Shown here: piece after piece, positions 36,463 through 44,366 of the stretch
How the letters are laid out: each line of letters begins with the position of its first letter
How positions within the stretch are numbered: position 1 is the stretch's first letter
Origin: an uncultured Alistipes sp.
GTDB taxonomy: Bacteria > Bacteroidota > Bacteroidia > Bacteroidales > Rikenellaceae
NCBI GenBank assembly: GCA_944321765.1
Contig: CALUMQ010000001.1
Location: 1-64,000 of the forward strand
Length of the DNA: 64,000 bases
Direction: 5' to 3'
Notes under the pieces: model-generated
The model's database searches: none
Seen by the model: the letters and a program-made list of their open reading frames with translations, nothing else
Told to the model about the DNA's origin: nothing
Made by a program: the position numbers and the translations under genes

Positions 36463-37812
36463 TTAAAGCAGCGGGGTAATCAGGTTCTCGATGTAGATGA
36501 CGACGATTCCTGCCAGGTATCCGATCAGTGCGAGGAGCGAGATGTGCTTGAGATACCAGCCGAAGTTGATCTTTTCGAGACCCATGGCCACAACGCCGGC
36601 AGCCGAACCGATGATGAGAAGGCTTCCGCCGACTCCCGCACAGTAGGTGAGCAGGTGCCAGAAGAGTCCGTCCTGTACGAATGCCTGGGTGAAAGCGGGG
36701 TCGACACTAGCGGCAACGGCTGCGGAGTCGACAACCGGATACATGCCCATGCTGGCGGCGACGAGCGGAACGTTATCGATGACCGAGGAGAGGATACCGA
36801 TGGATCCGGCGATGGTGAACGGTTCGTGAATGTTCTTGTCGAGCCAGTCGGCCATGTCGGTGAGCACGCCGCCGGTCTGGAGTGCACCGACGGCCATCAG
36901 GATTCCGAGGAAGAAGAGGATCGTCGGCATGTCGATGTGCTTGAGGACCTTGGCCACACGGGGCTGAATGGACTCCTCGAGGTTGCGTATGCTGCGTTTG
37001 CGGTAGTATATCAGTTCGGAGAGGATCCACATGACACCGAGTGAGATCATCATGCCCATGTAGGGGGGCAGTCCGGTGATGCTTTTGAATACGGGGACGA
37101 AGAGCAGGCTCAGGATTCCGACGACGAGCATGAATTTCCGCAACCGGGGACCGATACCGGGAGGGCATCCCGTTGCGAGGTTGTCGGCGGAAACGGGTTC
37201 CGCATTGGTATTGTGTACGTATCGGCAGGCAATGGCCGTGGGAATGACCACCGAGACCAGGCAGGGGAGGAAGAGGCTTGCGACGAGGTTGGCCGCCGTG
37301 ACGTTTCCGCGCATCCAGAGCATGATGGTCGTGACGTCGCCGATGGGGGACCATGCGCCGCCGCAGTTAGCCGCGATGACGATGACGCCTGCGAAGATCC
37401 AGCGGTCGTGTTTGTCGGCGATCAGGCGACGCAGGAGCATGACCATGATGATGGTGGTGGTCATGTTGTCGAGAGCTGCCGACATGAAGAAGGTGATGAT
37501 CGAGAGCAGCCAGAGGAGTTTGTGTTTGTTGCGGGTAGTGATCTGGTCGGTGATGATACCGAATCCTCCGTAACTGTCTATGAGGTCGACGATGGTCATG
37601 GCGCCGATCAGGAAGACGAGAATTTCGCAGGTATCGCCGAGCTGGTCGATCAGGTCGTGTTCGATCTGGGGATCGTTTCCGAGCAGACTGAAGATCGTCC
37701 AGATGGCTCCGGCCATCAGCAGGGCGATAGGTGTCTTGTCGATTTTTGTTTTGTGCTCCAGGGCTATGAAGGCGTAGCCCACGACGAAGAGCAGAATCAT
37801 GGATGTAATCAT
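36463..37812 (-). CDS. nhaD: NhaD-type Na+/H+ antiporter
   Basis: 449 aa with about a dozen hydrophobic segments. NhaD/ArsB-like features include FLIGAMTIVDLIDSYGGF, ALDNMTTTIIMVMLLRRL and ANCGGAWSPIGDVTTIMLW. It exchanges Na+ or Li+ for protons across the cytoplasmic membrane. The ATG at 37812 begins the first helix and lies 27 bases downstream of a consensus -7 box; MILLF at 37800 is an alternative. Confidence 0.92.
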   Translation of the reverse strand: MITSMILLFVVGYAFIALEHKTKIDKTPIALLMAGAIWTIFSLLGNDPQIEHDLIDQLGDTCEILVFLIGAMTIVDLIDSYGGFGIITDQITTRNKHKLLWLLSIITFFMSAALDNMTTTIIMVMLLRRLIADKHDRWIFAGVIVIAANCGGAWSPIGDVTTIMLWMRGNVTAANLVASLFLPCLVSVVIPTAIACRYVHNTNAEPVSADNLATGCPPGIGPRLRKFMLVVGILSLLFVPVFKSITGLPPYMGMMISLGVMWILSELIYYRKRSIRNLEESIQPRVAKVLKHIDMPTILFFLGILMAVGALQTGGVLTDMADWLDKNIHEPFTIAGSIGILSSVIDNVPLVAASMGMYPVVDSAAVAASVDPAFTQAFVQDGLFWHLLTYCAGVGGSLLIIGSAAGVVAMGLEKINFGWYLKHISLLALIGYLAGIVVIYIENLITPLL

Positions 37813-37839
37813 AAATCTAGTCTCTTTAGGATTTTGCGG

Positions 37840-37847
37840 CAAAGATA
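37840..37847 (-). promoter_or_regulatory. promoter -7 box TATCTTTG for nhaD
   Basis: Consensus box just upstream of the nhaD start; it excludes the longer frame to 37881. Confidence 0.6.
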
Positions 37848-37929
37848 CGAAAATAGGGCCGAAAAAGGTAGAAACATCCACGGTCTTTTATATTTTCGGG
37901 GCATGGGTTGAAAATTGTGAATTTTTGTG

Positions 37930-37937
37930 TATCTTTG
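37930..37937 (+). promoter_or_regulatory. promoter -7 box TATCTTTG for tRNA-Gln
   Basis: Consensus box 23 bases before the tRNA, with TTG-containing sequence about 20 bases upstream. Confidence 0.65.
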
Positions 37938-37960
37938 CCCACGCTTTCGAGCGTACTGTT

Positions 37961-38031
37961 TGAGCTGTGGTGTAATGGTAACACAGCAGATTTTGGTTCT
38001 GTCGTTCTGGGTTCGAATCCCGGCAGCTCAA
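37961..38031 (+). tRNA. tRNA-Gln (UUG)
   Basis: Acceptor TGAGCTG pairs with CAGCTCA, D stem GTG/CAC, anticodon stem GCAGA/TCTGT with loop TTTTGGT (anticodon TTG), and T loop in GGGTTCGAATCCC. CCA is not encoded. Confidence 0.95.
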
Positions 38032-38036
38032 CACGA

Positions 38037-38075
38037 CGAGGGTGATCCGATTCAAAATCGGATCACCCTCGTTCG
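38037..38075 (+). terminator. terminator of tRNA-Gln
   Basis: Perfect 15-base arms CGAGGGTGATCCGAT and complement around TCAAA, directly after the tRNA, followed by a T-rich stretch. Confidence 0.85.
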
Positions 38076-38156
38076 TTTGTATGACGGACTGCGATGTTGA
38101 CGTCCGGATAATACAATAACCCGCAAGCCGCCTTTCGGCAGAATCTTCCGGGAGTG

Positions 38157-38387
38157 CTATTTTGACTTTCGGATCTTTTCGCGAACCTTATCGGCGGCGA
38201 CCTCCACCTGCTGTTCGACGACATCGGTGGCGTGGAGGATCTTTTCCTTCATGCGGTTTTCCACCTGGACGTGTTTTTCTCGGGCGCAGCGCGACGCGGC
38301 GTCAATGCGGTCGGCGATCAGATCGATGGTCTCCTTGGCGGAATCCGCGGCGCGGTCGATTCCGTCATTGATGCTTTTGTGATCCAT
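38157..38387 (-). CDS. small amphipathic-helical protein
   Basis: 76 aa, no cysteine-rich or membrane segment; nearly all charged or amphipathic helix (DRAADSAKETIDLIADRID, VVEQQVEVAADKVREKIRK). I do not recognise a named family, but such helical proteins are seen beside GlsB/YeaQ membrane proteins and may be stress-related. It starts 12 bases after the GlsB-like stop on the same strand. Confidence 0.65.
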   Translation of the reverse strand: MDHKSINDGIDRAADSAKETIDLIADRIDAASRCAREKHVQVENRMKEKILHATDVVEQQVEVAADKVREKIRKSK

Positions 38388-38399
38388 GAGAGTAGGCCT

Positions 38400-38651
38400 T
38401 CAGCGGGTTTTGCGGTGAGAGACGAGTGCGGCGATCCACAACAGAAGGATCGATCCGATAATGGCCGTCACGAGGCTTCCGAGGGTCCCGACGGCAACGA
38501 ATCCGAGCAGCGAGAGCACCCAGCCTCCGAGCAATCCTCCGATGAGGCCGACGATCAGGTTGATGAGGAGTCCGGCGCTTCCGCCCTTGACGATCAGATT
38601 GGCGAGCCATCCGGCGGCCAGTCCGATGAGGAGATACCAAACGATGTACAT
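38400..38651 (-). CDS. GlsB/YeaQ/YmgE-family stress membrane protein
   Basis: 83 aa, three hydrophobic Gly-rich segments (YLLIGLAAGWLANLIVKGG, INLIVGLIGGLLGGWVL, AIIGSILLLWIAALV) typical of transglycosylase-associated or YeaQ-type proteins, an inner-membrane family linked to stress. The ATG at 38651 matches the usual MYIVWYLLIG start. It probably forms an operon with the small helical gene. Confidence 0.88.
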   Translation of the reverse strand: MYIVWYLLIGLAAGWLANLIVKGGSAGLLINLIVGLIGGLLGGWVLSLLGFVAVGTLGSLVTAIIGSILLLWIAALVSHRKTR

Positions 38652-38775
38652 ACTCTTAGCGTTTATGTTTGACGCGGGAGCAAGAACAAAATCCGTTCCG
38701 AAACGAAGTCCCACGTTCAAACTTCGGGAGCTCTCATCCCACTCGGCGTCGATTCTACCGCCTCCGCGCGGACCG

Positions 38776-39024
38776 CTATCGGACGGTTTTGAGCGCCCGT
38801 GCGAGCTGATCGGGGCACGACGTACCTTTCCCGTGGCAGTCTATGCCGTCGAGGCGGGCGATGGCCTCTTCGACGCGCATGCCGCGTACGAGGGCGGCGA
38901 TGCCCTGGGTGTTTCCGTGACAGCCTCCGGTGAAGGCGACGCGGAGAATGGTCCCCTCTTCGATATCGATATCGATCTGCCGCGAGCAGGTGCCCTGGCA
39001 GGTATGGGTGATGTGACGTATCAT
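38776..39024 (-). CDS. TSCPD domain protein (TIGR03905-like)
   Basis: 82 aa. Conserved Cys residues lie in HTCQGTCSRQI and GGCHGNTQG, and the TSCPDQLARAL signature sits near the C-terminus. TSCPD domains occur in B12-dependent ribonucleotide reductases and as free-standing proteins of unclear function, possibly metal-binding. It has its own promoter box upstream. Confidence 0.88.
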   Translation of the reverse strand: MIRHITHTCQGTCSRQIDIDIEEGTILRVAFTGGCHGNTQGIAALVRGMRVEEAIARLDGIDCHGKGTSCPDQLARALKTVR

Positions 39025-39046
39025 GATGGATGAGTTTTTTCGGGCG

Positions 39047-39054
39047 CAAAGCTA
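39047..39054 (-). promoter_or_regulatory. promoter -7 box TAGCTTTG for the TSCPD gene
   Basis: TAnnTTTG match 23 bases upstream of the ATG at 39024. Confidence 0.5.
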
Positions 39055-39080
39055 CGAAACACCGGGACAAAAAGCAAAAA

Positions 39081-39110
39081 AACGGGAACCGCTTCTCGAC
39101 GGTTCCCGTT
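39081..39110 (-). terminator. terminator of the nusB-DUF1573-yajC operon
   Basis: AACGGGAACCG and complement around an 8-base loop, then a run of T on the minus strand. Confidence 0.85.
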
Positions 39111-39150
39111 CGGGACAGCCTTCTCCTGCCGGATTGCAGGAGCGACTTGC

Positions 39151-39477
39151 TTATTGACGCTGGAGCTCCGAGTTGTCGGCAACGACCATGTTCTTGTCGA
39201 TGCGCAGCGTGACGTTGCTGTCGACCTCGATGAGCAGCGAGTTGTCCTTGACCTCTTTGACGGTGCCGTAGATACCGCCTGCGGTGATGATTTTGTCACC
39301 CTTTTTCAGACCTTCGCGGAACGCCTGCATCTGCTTACGGCGCTTGGCCTCGGGGCGCCACATGAAGAGCCACAGGACGAGGACCATGAGGGCGATCGTG
39401 ATGATGAATCCGTACTGCTGCATGAAGGTCGGATTCTGCGTGGGATCCACGGGCGGAGTTTGAAGGAAGTTGATCAT
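39151..39477 (-). CDS. yajC: preprotein translocase subunit YajC
   Basis: 108 aa: short periplasmic N-terminus, one membrane helix (about 23-40, FIITIALMVLVLWLFMW), then the conserved RPEAKRRKQMQAFREGLKKGDKIITAGGIYGTV segment. It associates with SecDF at the Sec translocon. It is downstream of nusB and a DUF1573 gene, an arrangement common in Bacteroidota. Confidence 0.95.
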   Translation of the reverse strand: MINFLQTPPVDPTQNPTFMQQYGFIITIALMVLVLWLFMWRPEAKRRKQMQAFREGLKKGDKIITAGGIYGTVKEVKDNSLLIEVDSNVTLRIDKNMVVADNSELQRQ

Positions 39478-39526
39478 AATGGTTTATCGTTTTTGTGTTT
39501 GTTGGCGTGTTTTTTACTAAACGTCG

Positions 39527-39534
39527 CAAATATA
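39527..39534 (-). promoter_or_regulatory. candidate promoter -7 box TATATTTG before yajC
   Basis: TAnnTTTG match in the 84-base gap upstream of yajC; an internal promoter is possible. Confidence 0.4.
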
Positions 39535-39561
39535 CGAATTATTGTCGAATCTGCAAGGGTT

Positions 39562-39996
39562 TTATTCGACCTCCGCCTCGACGAAGAGCCGAAGTGGACG
39601 GGATGCTTCCGCGAGTGTGATGTCGAGGATTTTGAGCTGCCAGCCGTGCTGGCCGCGGGAGTCGAATGTCAATGCGACGCGTTGTGCCTGTCCGCTGCGA
39701 ATGGGCTGGGCGTCAAACTCCAGGCTTGTGCATCCGCAGTCGGTGTCATACGAGACGACGGCCGTCGGACGGGCTGCCCGGTTCTCGATCCACAGCTGTT
39801 TCACGGCAATCTCTCCGGAGTGCAGGCGCCCGAAACGCACGGTATCCGAGCCTCCGGCCGAGAGGATCGAGTCCGTCAGAGCGATGATCGAGCCTTTGTG
39901 TTCGGTGAGCGGAGCCGTGCGGTTTCCGCACGCCGTGAATCCGCCGATAAGGGCGGCGGCAATCCCCGCAAGGCCGAGATTTCGAGTCCAGCGCAT
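39562..39996 (-). CDS. DUF1573 lipoprotein
   Basis: 144 aa, lipobox GFTAC (Cys23). One DUF1573 Ig-like unit with the hallmark SYDTDCGCTSLEFDAQPI. The open frame continues to 40479 through nusB in another frame, but the ATG at 39996 begins a lipoprotein signal and lies 11 bases after the nusB stop. Function unknown; position between nusB and yajC is conserved in Bacteroidota. Confidence 0.85.
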   Translation of the reverse strand: MRWTRNLGLAGIAAALIGGFTACGNRTAPLTEHKGSIIALTDSILSAGGSDTVRFGRLHSGEIAVKQLWIENRAARPTAVVSYDTDCGCTSLEFDAQPIRSGQAQRVALTFDSRGQHGWQLKILDITLAEASRPLRLFVEAEVE

Positions 39997-40007
39997 TCCG
40001 GAGGGGG

Positions 40008-40943
40008 TCAGATCAGCCCGCGGCCGCTCTTCTTGATGCGTCCCTCTTCGGTGAGCGAAGCGACGATCTTGTCCAGCACGCCGTTGATGAAGGTGCTGCT
40101 GCCGGGGGTGGAGTAGTATTTCGAGATTTCGATCCACTCGTCGAGGGTCACCTTGACGGGAATCGAGGGGAACGACACGAGTTCGGTCATGGCCGTACCC
40201 AGAATGAGGTTGTCCATGAAGACAATTCGCTCCAGATCCCAGTTCGCGGTGAACTTCTCGATATAGTCCTGGTTGGCGTTGTAGTTGATCAGAGACTTTT
40301 CGAACAGGGTCTTGACGAATTGCGGATCCTCCTCGCTCTTGAACTCCGCGGGGACCTTCAGTTCGGTGTGCGAGGGTCGCAGTCCGGAGAGCGATCGGAG
40401 TATCATGATGACGATGTAGGGGAGGTCGTCGCTCCAGAGCATCGAGATCTCCTCCAGCACGTCGTCCAGGGCGTCGCACTCCTGCAGTCCGTTGAAGAAT
40501 GTTTCGAGCAGCCGTTTGTCGTCGTCGAACGAACGCTCCTCACGCTGCATGTACTCCTTGTAGTAGTCGCTTTCGGTGAGTTGCGTGTAGAGCGTGCGGA
40601 TCAGTTCGGGATATTGTTTCCATCCGAGGCGGCGTGCGGCGATACGGTCGTTCACGGCGTCGCTGTTTGCGATCGTGCGGATGACGACGTTGTCGATGAA
40701 TTTCGTATTCGGGTTGAGATCCTCGTATGTGGGCAGTTTTTTCTGTCGGGCAATCTCCAGGCGTTGCGAGGCGTACTCGGCGATCTCCACGGGGAGGGTC
40801 AGAATCTGGAAGTAGAGGTCGTAAGCCTTGTCCACGGAGGCCATCAGCGTTTTTTCCGAGGCCATCATGTTGTCGGCTCCCGACTTGATGTGTGCAAACA
40901 GGGCCTTGATGACCTTGATACGGAGTAATCTTCTGCTCAACAT
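40008..40943 (-). CDS. nusB: transcription antitermination factor NusB (extended)
   Basis: 311 aa, more than twice the E. coli protein. The C-terminal NusB core is clear (LERIVFMDNLILGTAMTELVSFPSIPVKVTLDEWIEISKYY, FINGVLDKI), and the long N-terminal half, starting MLSRRLLRIKVIKALFAH, is typical of Bacteroidota NusB. It acts with NusA/E/G in rRNA antitermination. Confidence 0.95.
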   Translation of the reverse strand: MLSRRLLRIKVIKALFAHIKSGADNMMASEKTLMASVDKAYDLYFQILTLPVEIAEYASQRLEIARQKKLPTYEDLNPNTKFIDNVVIRTIANSDAVNDRIAARRLGWKQYPELIRTLYTQLTESDYYKEYMQREERSFDDDKRLLETFFNGLQECDALDDVLEEISMLWSDDLPYIVIMILRSLSGLRPSHTELKVPAEFKSEEDPQFVKTLFEKSLINYNANQDYIEKFTANWDLERIVFMDNLILGTAMTELVSFPSIPVKVTLDEWIEISKYYSTPGSSTFINGVLDKIVASLTEEGRIKKSGRGLI

Positions 40944-40969
40944 ATCTTTTAGAACGAGTTTAACGGCCG

Positions 40970-40977
40970 CAAAAATA
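40970..40977 (-). promoter_or_regulatory. promoter -7 box TATTTTTG for nusB
   Basis: TAnnTTTG match 27 bases upstream of the nusB start. Confidence 0.5.
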
Positions 40978-41075
40978 CAATTAATAATTAAGAATTAAAA
41001 ATTAAGCCGGGAGAATTCTTTCTCCGGGCAGTTTCCGCGCGGCCGTCGCGGCGGATTCCGCCGTATCCGAAAAAA

Positions 41076-41097
41076 CGGGAGGCGCGATGGCCTCCCG
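41076..41097 (-). terminator. terminator of the small membrane-protein gene
   Basis: CGGGAGGC/GCCTCCCG hairpin followed on the minus strand by TTTTTT, ten bases after the stop at 41107. Confidence 0.85.
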
Positions 41098-41106
41098 ATG
41101 CTGCAA

Positions 41107-41583
41107 CTACTTTTCCTGGATCGACTTTCTTTTGCCTACATGACTTTGATAGACACAATAAACGATTCCGGCCACGAGCAGGACAAGGATGCAATAGCCG
41201 GTGCTTCGGGCACTGGCTGTGAGCATGCTTTCGAGAGACATTTCCGGATAGAGAAGTGCGAAGACACAAAGGAAATAGATGAAGCAGGCGCCCATGTTTC
41301 GCAAAGTGAGGAACCGGGAAATTCTCAAATCGTCGTCTTTTGTCTCTTTTGCATCGGGAACCGGACACGTATCGGGACATTTATCCGGACCCTTTCTGAT
41401 TCGGTTCCAAAAATAGACGGTCGAAAAGATCACGATGCTTACGATTGTATAAATGATGATGCACCGCACGAGGCGTCCCGGAGAGTAATCTCTTCCGGGT
41501 GTGGGCAGAAACGCTATAATCATCAGAATGACGTAGAAATTAGCCAATCCTTTGAGAAACACTTTCAGCTCGGTTTTGTTCAT
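41107..41583 (-). CDS. hypothetical membrane protein
   Basis: 158 aa with four hydrophobic segments (about 12-28, 42-60, 95-113 and 128-146) and a charged loop with CPDTCPVPDAKETKDDD between the second and third. I recognise no family. It is preceded by a 22-residue candidate ORF 16 bases upstream and followed by its own terminator, so it is probably a real, separately transcribed unit. Confidence 0.6.
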   Translation of the reverse strand: MNKTELKVFLKGLANFYVILMIIAFLPTPGRDYSPGRLVRCIIIYTIVSIVIFSTVYFWNRIRKGPDKCPDTCPVPDAKETKDDDLRISRFLTLRNMGACFIYFLCVFALLYPEMSLESMLTASARSTGYCILVLLVAGIVYCVYQSHVGKRKSIQEK

Positions 41584-41599
41584 GGCAGATTCATTTTAA

Positions 41600-41668
41600 T
41601 TAAATTTCCTCTCCGGCCTCTTCCCTCATGGCCATGATTACGATCAAGTAAAAGTAATAACGTTTCAT
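41600..41668 (-). CDS. candidate 22-residue small ORF
   Basis: ATG at 41668 to TAA at 41600, MKRYYFYLIVIMAM followed by an acidic tail (REEAGEEI). A hydrophobic start with an acidic tail, 16 bases upstream of the membrane-protein gene on the same strand. It could be a leader peptide or a small membrane protein; coding is not proven. Confidence 0.3.
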   Translation of the reverse strand: MKRYYFYLIVIMAMREEAGEEI

Positions 41669-41837
41669 GGCAAAATAGTTTTAAGGGTTAATGTGTGACC
41701 AATATAATATTTTTTTTGTGGAATAATAATAATTTTTTCGAAAAAAATAGAGTAATGGTGATTTTTTTGATAGAAAATCAAGCTGTCAGATGTGATTTTT
41801 AATAATACCTCTTGGATGATCGCGTTCAAATTCTTCT

Positions 41838-41845
41838 TATCTTTG
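41838..41845 (+). promoter_or_regulatory. promoter TATCTTTG (TTG at 41814) for the flavoprotein
   Basis: Strong match with TTG about 20 bases upstream. The box ends only seven bases before the ATG at 41853, so the mRNA would be nearly leaderless, or translation starts at ATG 41862. Confidence 0.65.
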
Positions 41846-41852
41846 CACCCGT

Positions 41853-43139
41853 ATGGAATCCATGGAGAAACAACCGATCACCGAGAAAGAGCCGTTCGAC
41901 GTGATTGTCGTCGGCGCGGGCGCCGCGGGCCTGATGGCCGCGGGTACGGCGGCCAATGCCGGGAAGCGTGTGCTGCTGCTCGAGAAGATGGAAAAATCGG
42001 GCCGCAAGGTCCGCATTTCGGGCAAGGGGCGCTGCAACGTCACCAATGCGCGTCCGGCCGAAGAGTTTGCCTCGCAGGTGCGCACGAATGCCGATTTTTT
42101 CGCCCCGGCCTTTGCGGGGTTCGACAACCGGGCGACGATGCGTTTTTTCGAACGGCGGGGCGTGAAGCTCGACGTCGAGCGCGGCGATCGGGTCTTTCCG
42201 CACAGCGGCAAGGCGTGGGATATCGCCAATGCCCTTCTGGACTTCTGCGTCGAGAACGGCGTGAAGATTCTCTACGATACGCGCGTCACGGAGATCCTGA
42301 CCCTCGGGGGGCATGTTTTCGGCGTGAAATATATCAACAAGCGGGGCTTCGAACGCAAGGAGGAGTGCCCGCGGGTGATCCTCGCCACGGGAGGCGTGTC
42401 CTACCCGGCTACCGGATCGACGGGTGACGGATACACCTTTGCTGCCGATCTGGGCCATACGATCGAACCGTTGCGGCCGTCGCTCACGCCGCTGGTCACG
42501 ACCCACCCGCAAATTCGCCATCTGCACAAGCTGCTGCTGCGCAACGTCCGCGCGACGCTCTATGTCGACAATACACCGGTTCGCGAGGAGTTCGGCGAGG
42601 TGGGATTCTCGGAGCGCGGCATCGAAGGAGCCGTGGCCCTGCGCATGAGCCGCGATGCGGTCGACGCCCTGATTGACGGACGCCGTGTGAAGATGGTTCT
42701 GGACCTCAAGCCGGCGCTGACGGAGGAGGTGCTCCGCGAGCGCATCGCCCGCGAGCGGGCCGAACTCGCCCCGACGGAGTTTTTCGGCGAACTGCTGCGC
42801 AAACTTGTGCCGCAGCCGCTGGTCATGCCGCTCTGCTACGAGATTGACATCCACTCGAAGACCTACCTTTCGAAGATCACCGACGAGCAGGTGACACGCC
42901 TGATCCGCACGCTCAAGGGGCTGACCTTCCCTATCTCCGACTATGCCCCCTTCCAGTATGCCGTCACGACGGCGGGCGGGGTTCGCTGCGACGAGGTGAA
43001 TCCCCGCACGATGGAGTCATTGAAGGTTCCCGGACTCTATTTCGCCGGCGAGGTGCTCGATCTCGACGCCAATACGGGCGGTTATAACCTTCAGATCGCC
43101 TTTTCGACGGGACGTTTGGCCGGATTGCTTAAAAAGTGA
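41853..43139 (+). CDS. HI0933/BaiN-like NAD(P)/FAD-dependent oxidoreductase
   Basis: 428 aa. An FAD Rossmann motif, DVIVVGAGAAGLMAAGTAA, sits near residue 16, then GRKVRISGKGRCNVTNA, ILATGGVSYPATGSTGDGY and the C-terminal GGVRCDEVNPRTMES...GLYFAGEVLDLDANTGGYN signature. The family includes flavoproteins of largely unknown substrate, among them BaiN in bile-acid metabolism. It overlaps the following gene by four bases. Confidence 0.9.
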   Translation: MESMEKQPITEKEPFDVIVVGAGAAGLMAAGTAANAGKRVLLLEKMEKSGRKVRISGKGRCNVTNARPAEEFASQVRTNADFFAPAFAGFDNRATMRFFERRGVKLDVERGDRVFPHSGKAWDIANALLDFCVENGVKILYDTRVTEILTLGGHVFGVKYINKRGFERKEECPRVILATGGVSYPATGSTGDGYTFAADLGHTIEPLRPSLTPLVTTHPQIRHLHKLLLRNVRATLYVDNTPVREEFGEVGFSERGIEGAVALRMSRDAVDALIDGRRVKMVLDLKPALTEEVLRERIARERAELAPTEFFGELLRKLVPQPLVMPLCYEIDIHSKTYLSKITDEQVTRLIRTLKGLTFPISDYAPFQYAVTTAGGVRCDEVNPRTMESLKVPGLYFAGEVLDLDANTGGYNLQIAFSTGRLAGLLKK

Positions 43140-43657
43140 CGGACGTGCGATTCGGACGCCATACCTTTTCGTTACACCTGCCGGGCCGAGTGGCCAACCT
43201 CGGCAACCGGCTTGCACGGGCCCGTTATTTCCGGGGCCATGGAGTCCATTCGCCGTACGTCTATGCCATCGTCCGCGAGGTCTTCATGCGCCACACGCTG
43301 CTGGAGGGCGACCGCTCGCTCTACGAGACGTTGAGCCGTGCGGGCGTTCCGCATCGTCGTGCCGTGCAGTTGCAGAACCTCGCCATCCATTGCCACTGTG
43401 CCACCTGGTCGCTGAACCGTGCCGATGCCGACCTGTGCGTGGCGCTGCGCGATCTTCCGCGACAGGAGACGCTGGCACTGGTACGTGCGGCTGCCGCCGC
43501 ACGTCATACGGTCGTCGTCATGTCTCCTTACGAGGGACGCGAACGCCAGGCGCTGTGCGCGCAGATCGTTGCCGAACACCGCTCGACGACGGTCGACAAT
43601 CGGGGCTACCTGATCGTATTCAACAACCACCTTCCGAAACAACATTTCCGGATATGA
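43136..43657 (+). CDS. degenerate methyltransferase-like protein
   Basis: 173 aa, GTG start overlapping the previous stop. The N-terminal YFRGHGVHSPYVYAIVREVF and C-terminal end (FNNHLPKQHFRI) resemble the two ends of a Bacteroidota class I SAM-methyltransferase family, but the central nucleotide-binding glycine motif is absent and the protein is shorter than those enzymes. It may be a degenerate or repurposed member. It overlaps the cobalamin adenosyltransferase gene (ATGA), so it is translated as part of the operon. Confidence 0.6.
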   Translation: MTDVRFGRHTFSLHLPGRVANLGNRLARARYFRGHGVHSPYVYAIVREVFMRHTLLEGDRSLYETLSRAGVPHRRAVQLQNLAIHCHCATWSLNRADADLCVALRDLPRQETLALVRAAAAARHTVVVMSPYEGRERQALCAQIVAEHRSTTVDNRGYLIVFNNHLPKQHFRI

Positions 43658-44205
43658 AAATCTATACCAAAACGGGAGACCGCGGTATGACGTCGCTCAT
43701 AGGCGGCGAGCGGGTCTTCAAGAGTGACGAACGTGTCGAGGCCTACGGCACGGTGGACGAACTGACGGCATTTACGGCGTTGCTTGCCGACGAGCTGCGA
43801 GCCGATGCCACGGCTGCGGCGTATGTCGATGATCTGAATCGCATTCTGTCACGCCTGATGAGTGTCGAGGCGATGCTGGCCACGGGAACGTCGGGCAGCG
43901 ACAAGGTGGCACCTCTGCCTGCGGAGGCCGTATCCTGGCTTGAGGAGCGGATCGACGCCATGCAGAGCACCTTGACGCCGATCGACAAGTTCACCCTTCC
44001 GGGCGGACACCGGAGCGTTTCGCTGAGCCACGTCTGCCGGACGGTGTGCCGCCGGGCCGAACGGGCGGCGCTGCGGGCCGATGCCCGCTACGGGGTTGAT
44101 CCAACGGCCCTGATGTGGCTGAACCGCCTTTCGGATTACTTCTATACGCTCGGACGTGCGCTCACGGCCCATTACGGGGTCGAGGAGACGCTGTGGATTC
44201 CCTGA
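43654..44205 (+). CDS. PduO-type cob(I)alamin adenosyltransferase
   Basis: 183 aa. Motifs TKTGDRGMTSLIGGERV (5-21), YGTVDELTAF (31-40), FTLPGGH and RTVCRRAERAALR identify the PduO/ATR family, which transfers the adenosyl group of ATP to cob(I)alamin to make coenzyme B12. The ATG at 43654 overlaps the upstream stop. I saw no cobalamin riboswitch in the leader. Confidence 0.94.
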   Translation: MKIYTKTGDRGMTSLIGGERVFKSDERVEAYGTVDELTAFTALLADELRADATAAAYVDDLNRILSRLMSVEAMLATGTSGSDKVAPLPAEAVSWLEERIDAMQSTLTPIDKFTLPGGHRSVSLSHVCRTVCRRAERAALRADARYGVDPTALMWLNRLSDYFYTLGRALTAHYGVEETLWIP

Positions 44206-44281
44206 TTGTCTGATATTCAGTATATAGGAATCAGTAGCGCTATATTTTTCTTTTTTTTCTTTGAACTTCTTGTTTTTTTTA

Positions 44282-44289
44282 TACTTTTG
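44282..44289 (+). promoter_or_regulatory. promoter -7 box TACTTTTG for the DUF2795 gene
   Basis: Consensus box with TTG near 44261 upstream; leader of about 77 bases. Confidence 0.6.
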
Positions 44290-44366
44290 CAGATCAGTCA
44301 TGACGGTGTGCAAACCTTTCGGAGGTTTTATTCCGTTGATATTTTGGAACTTAAAACTTTTCTACT

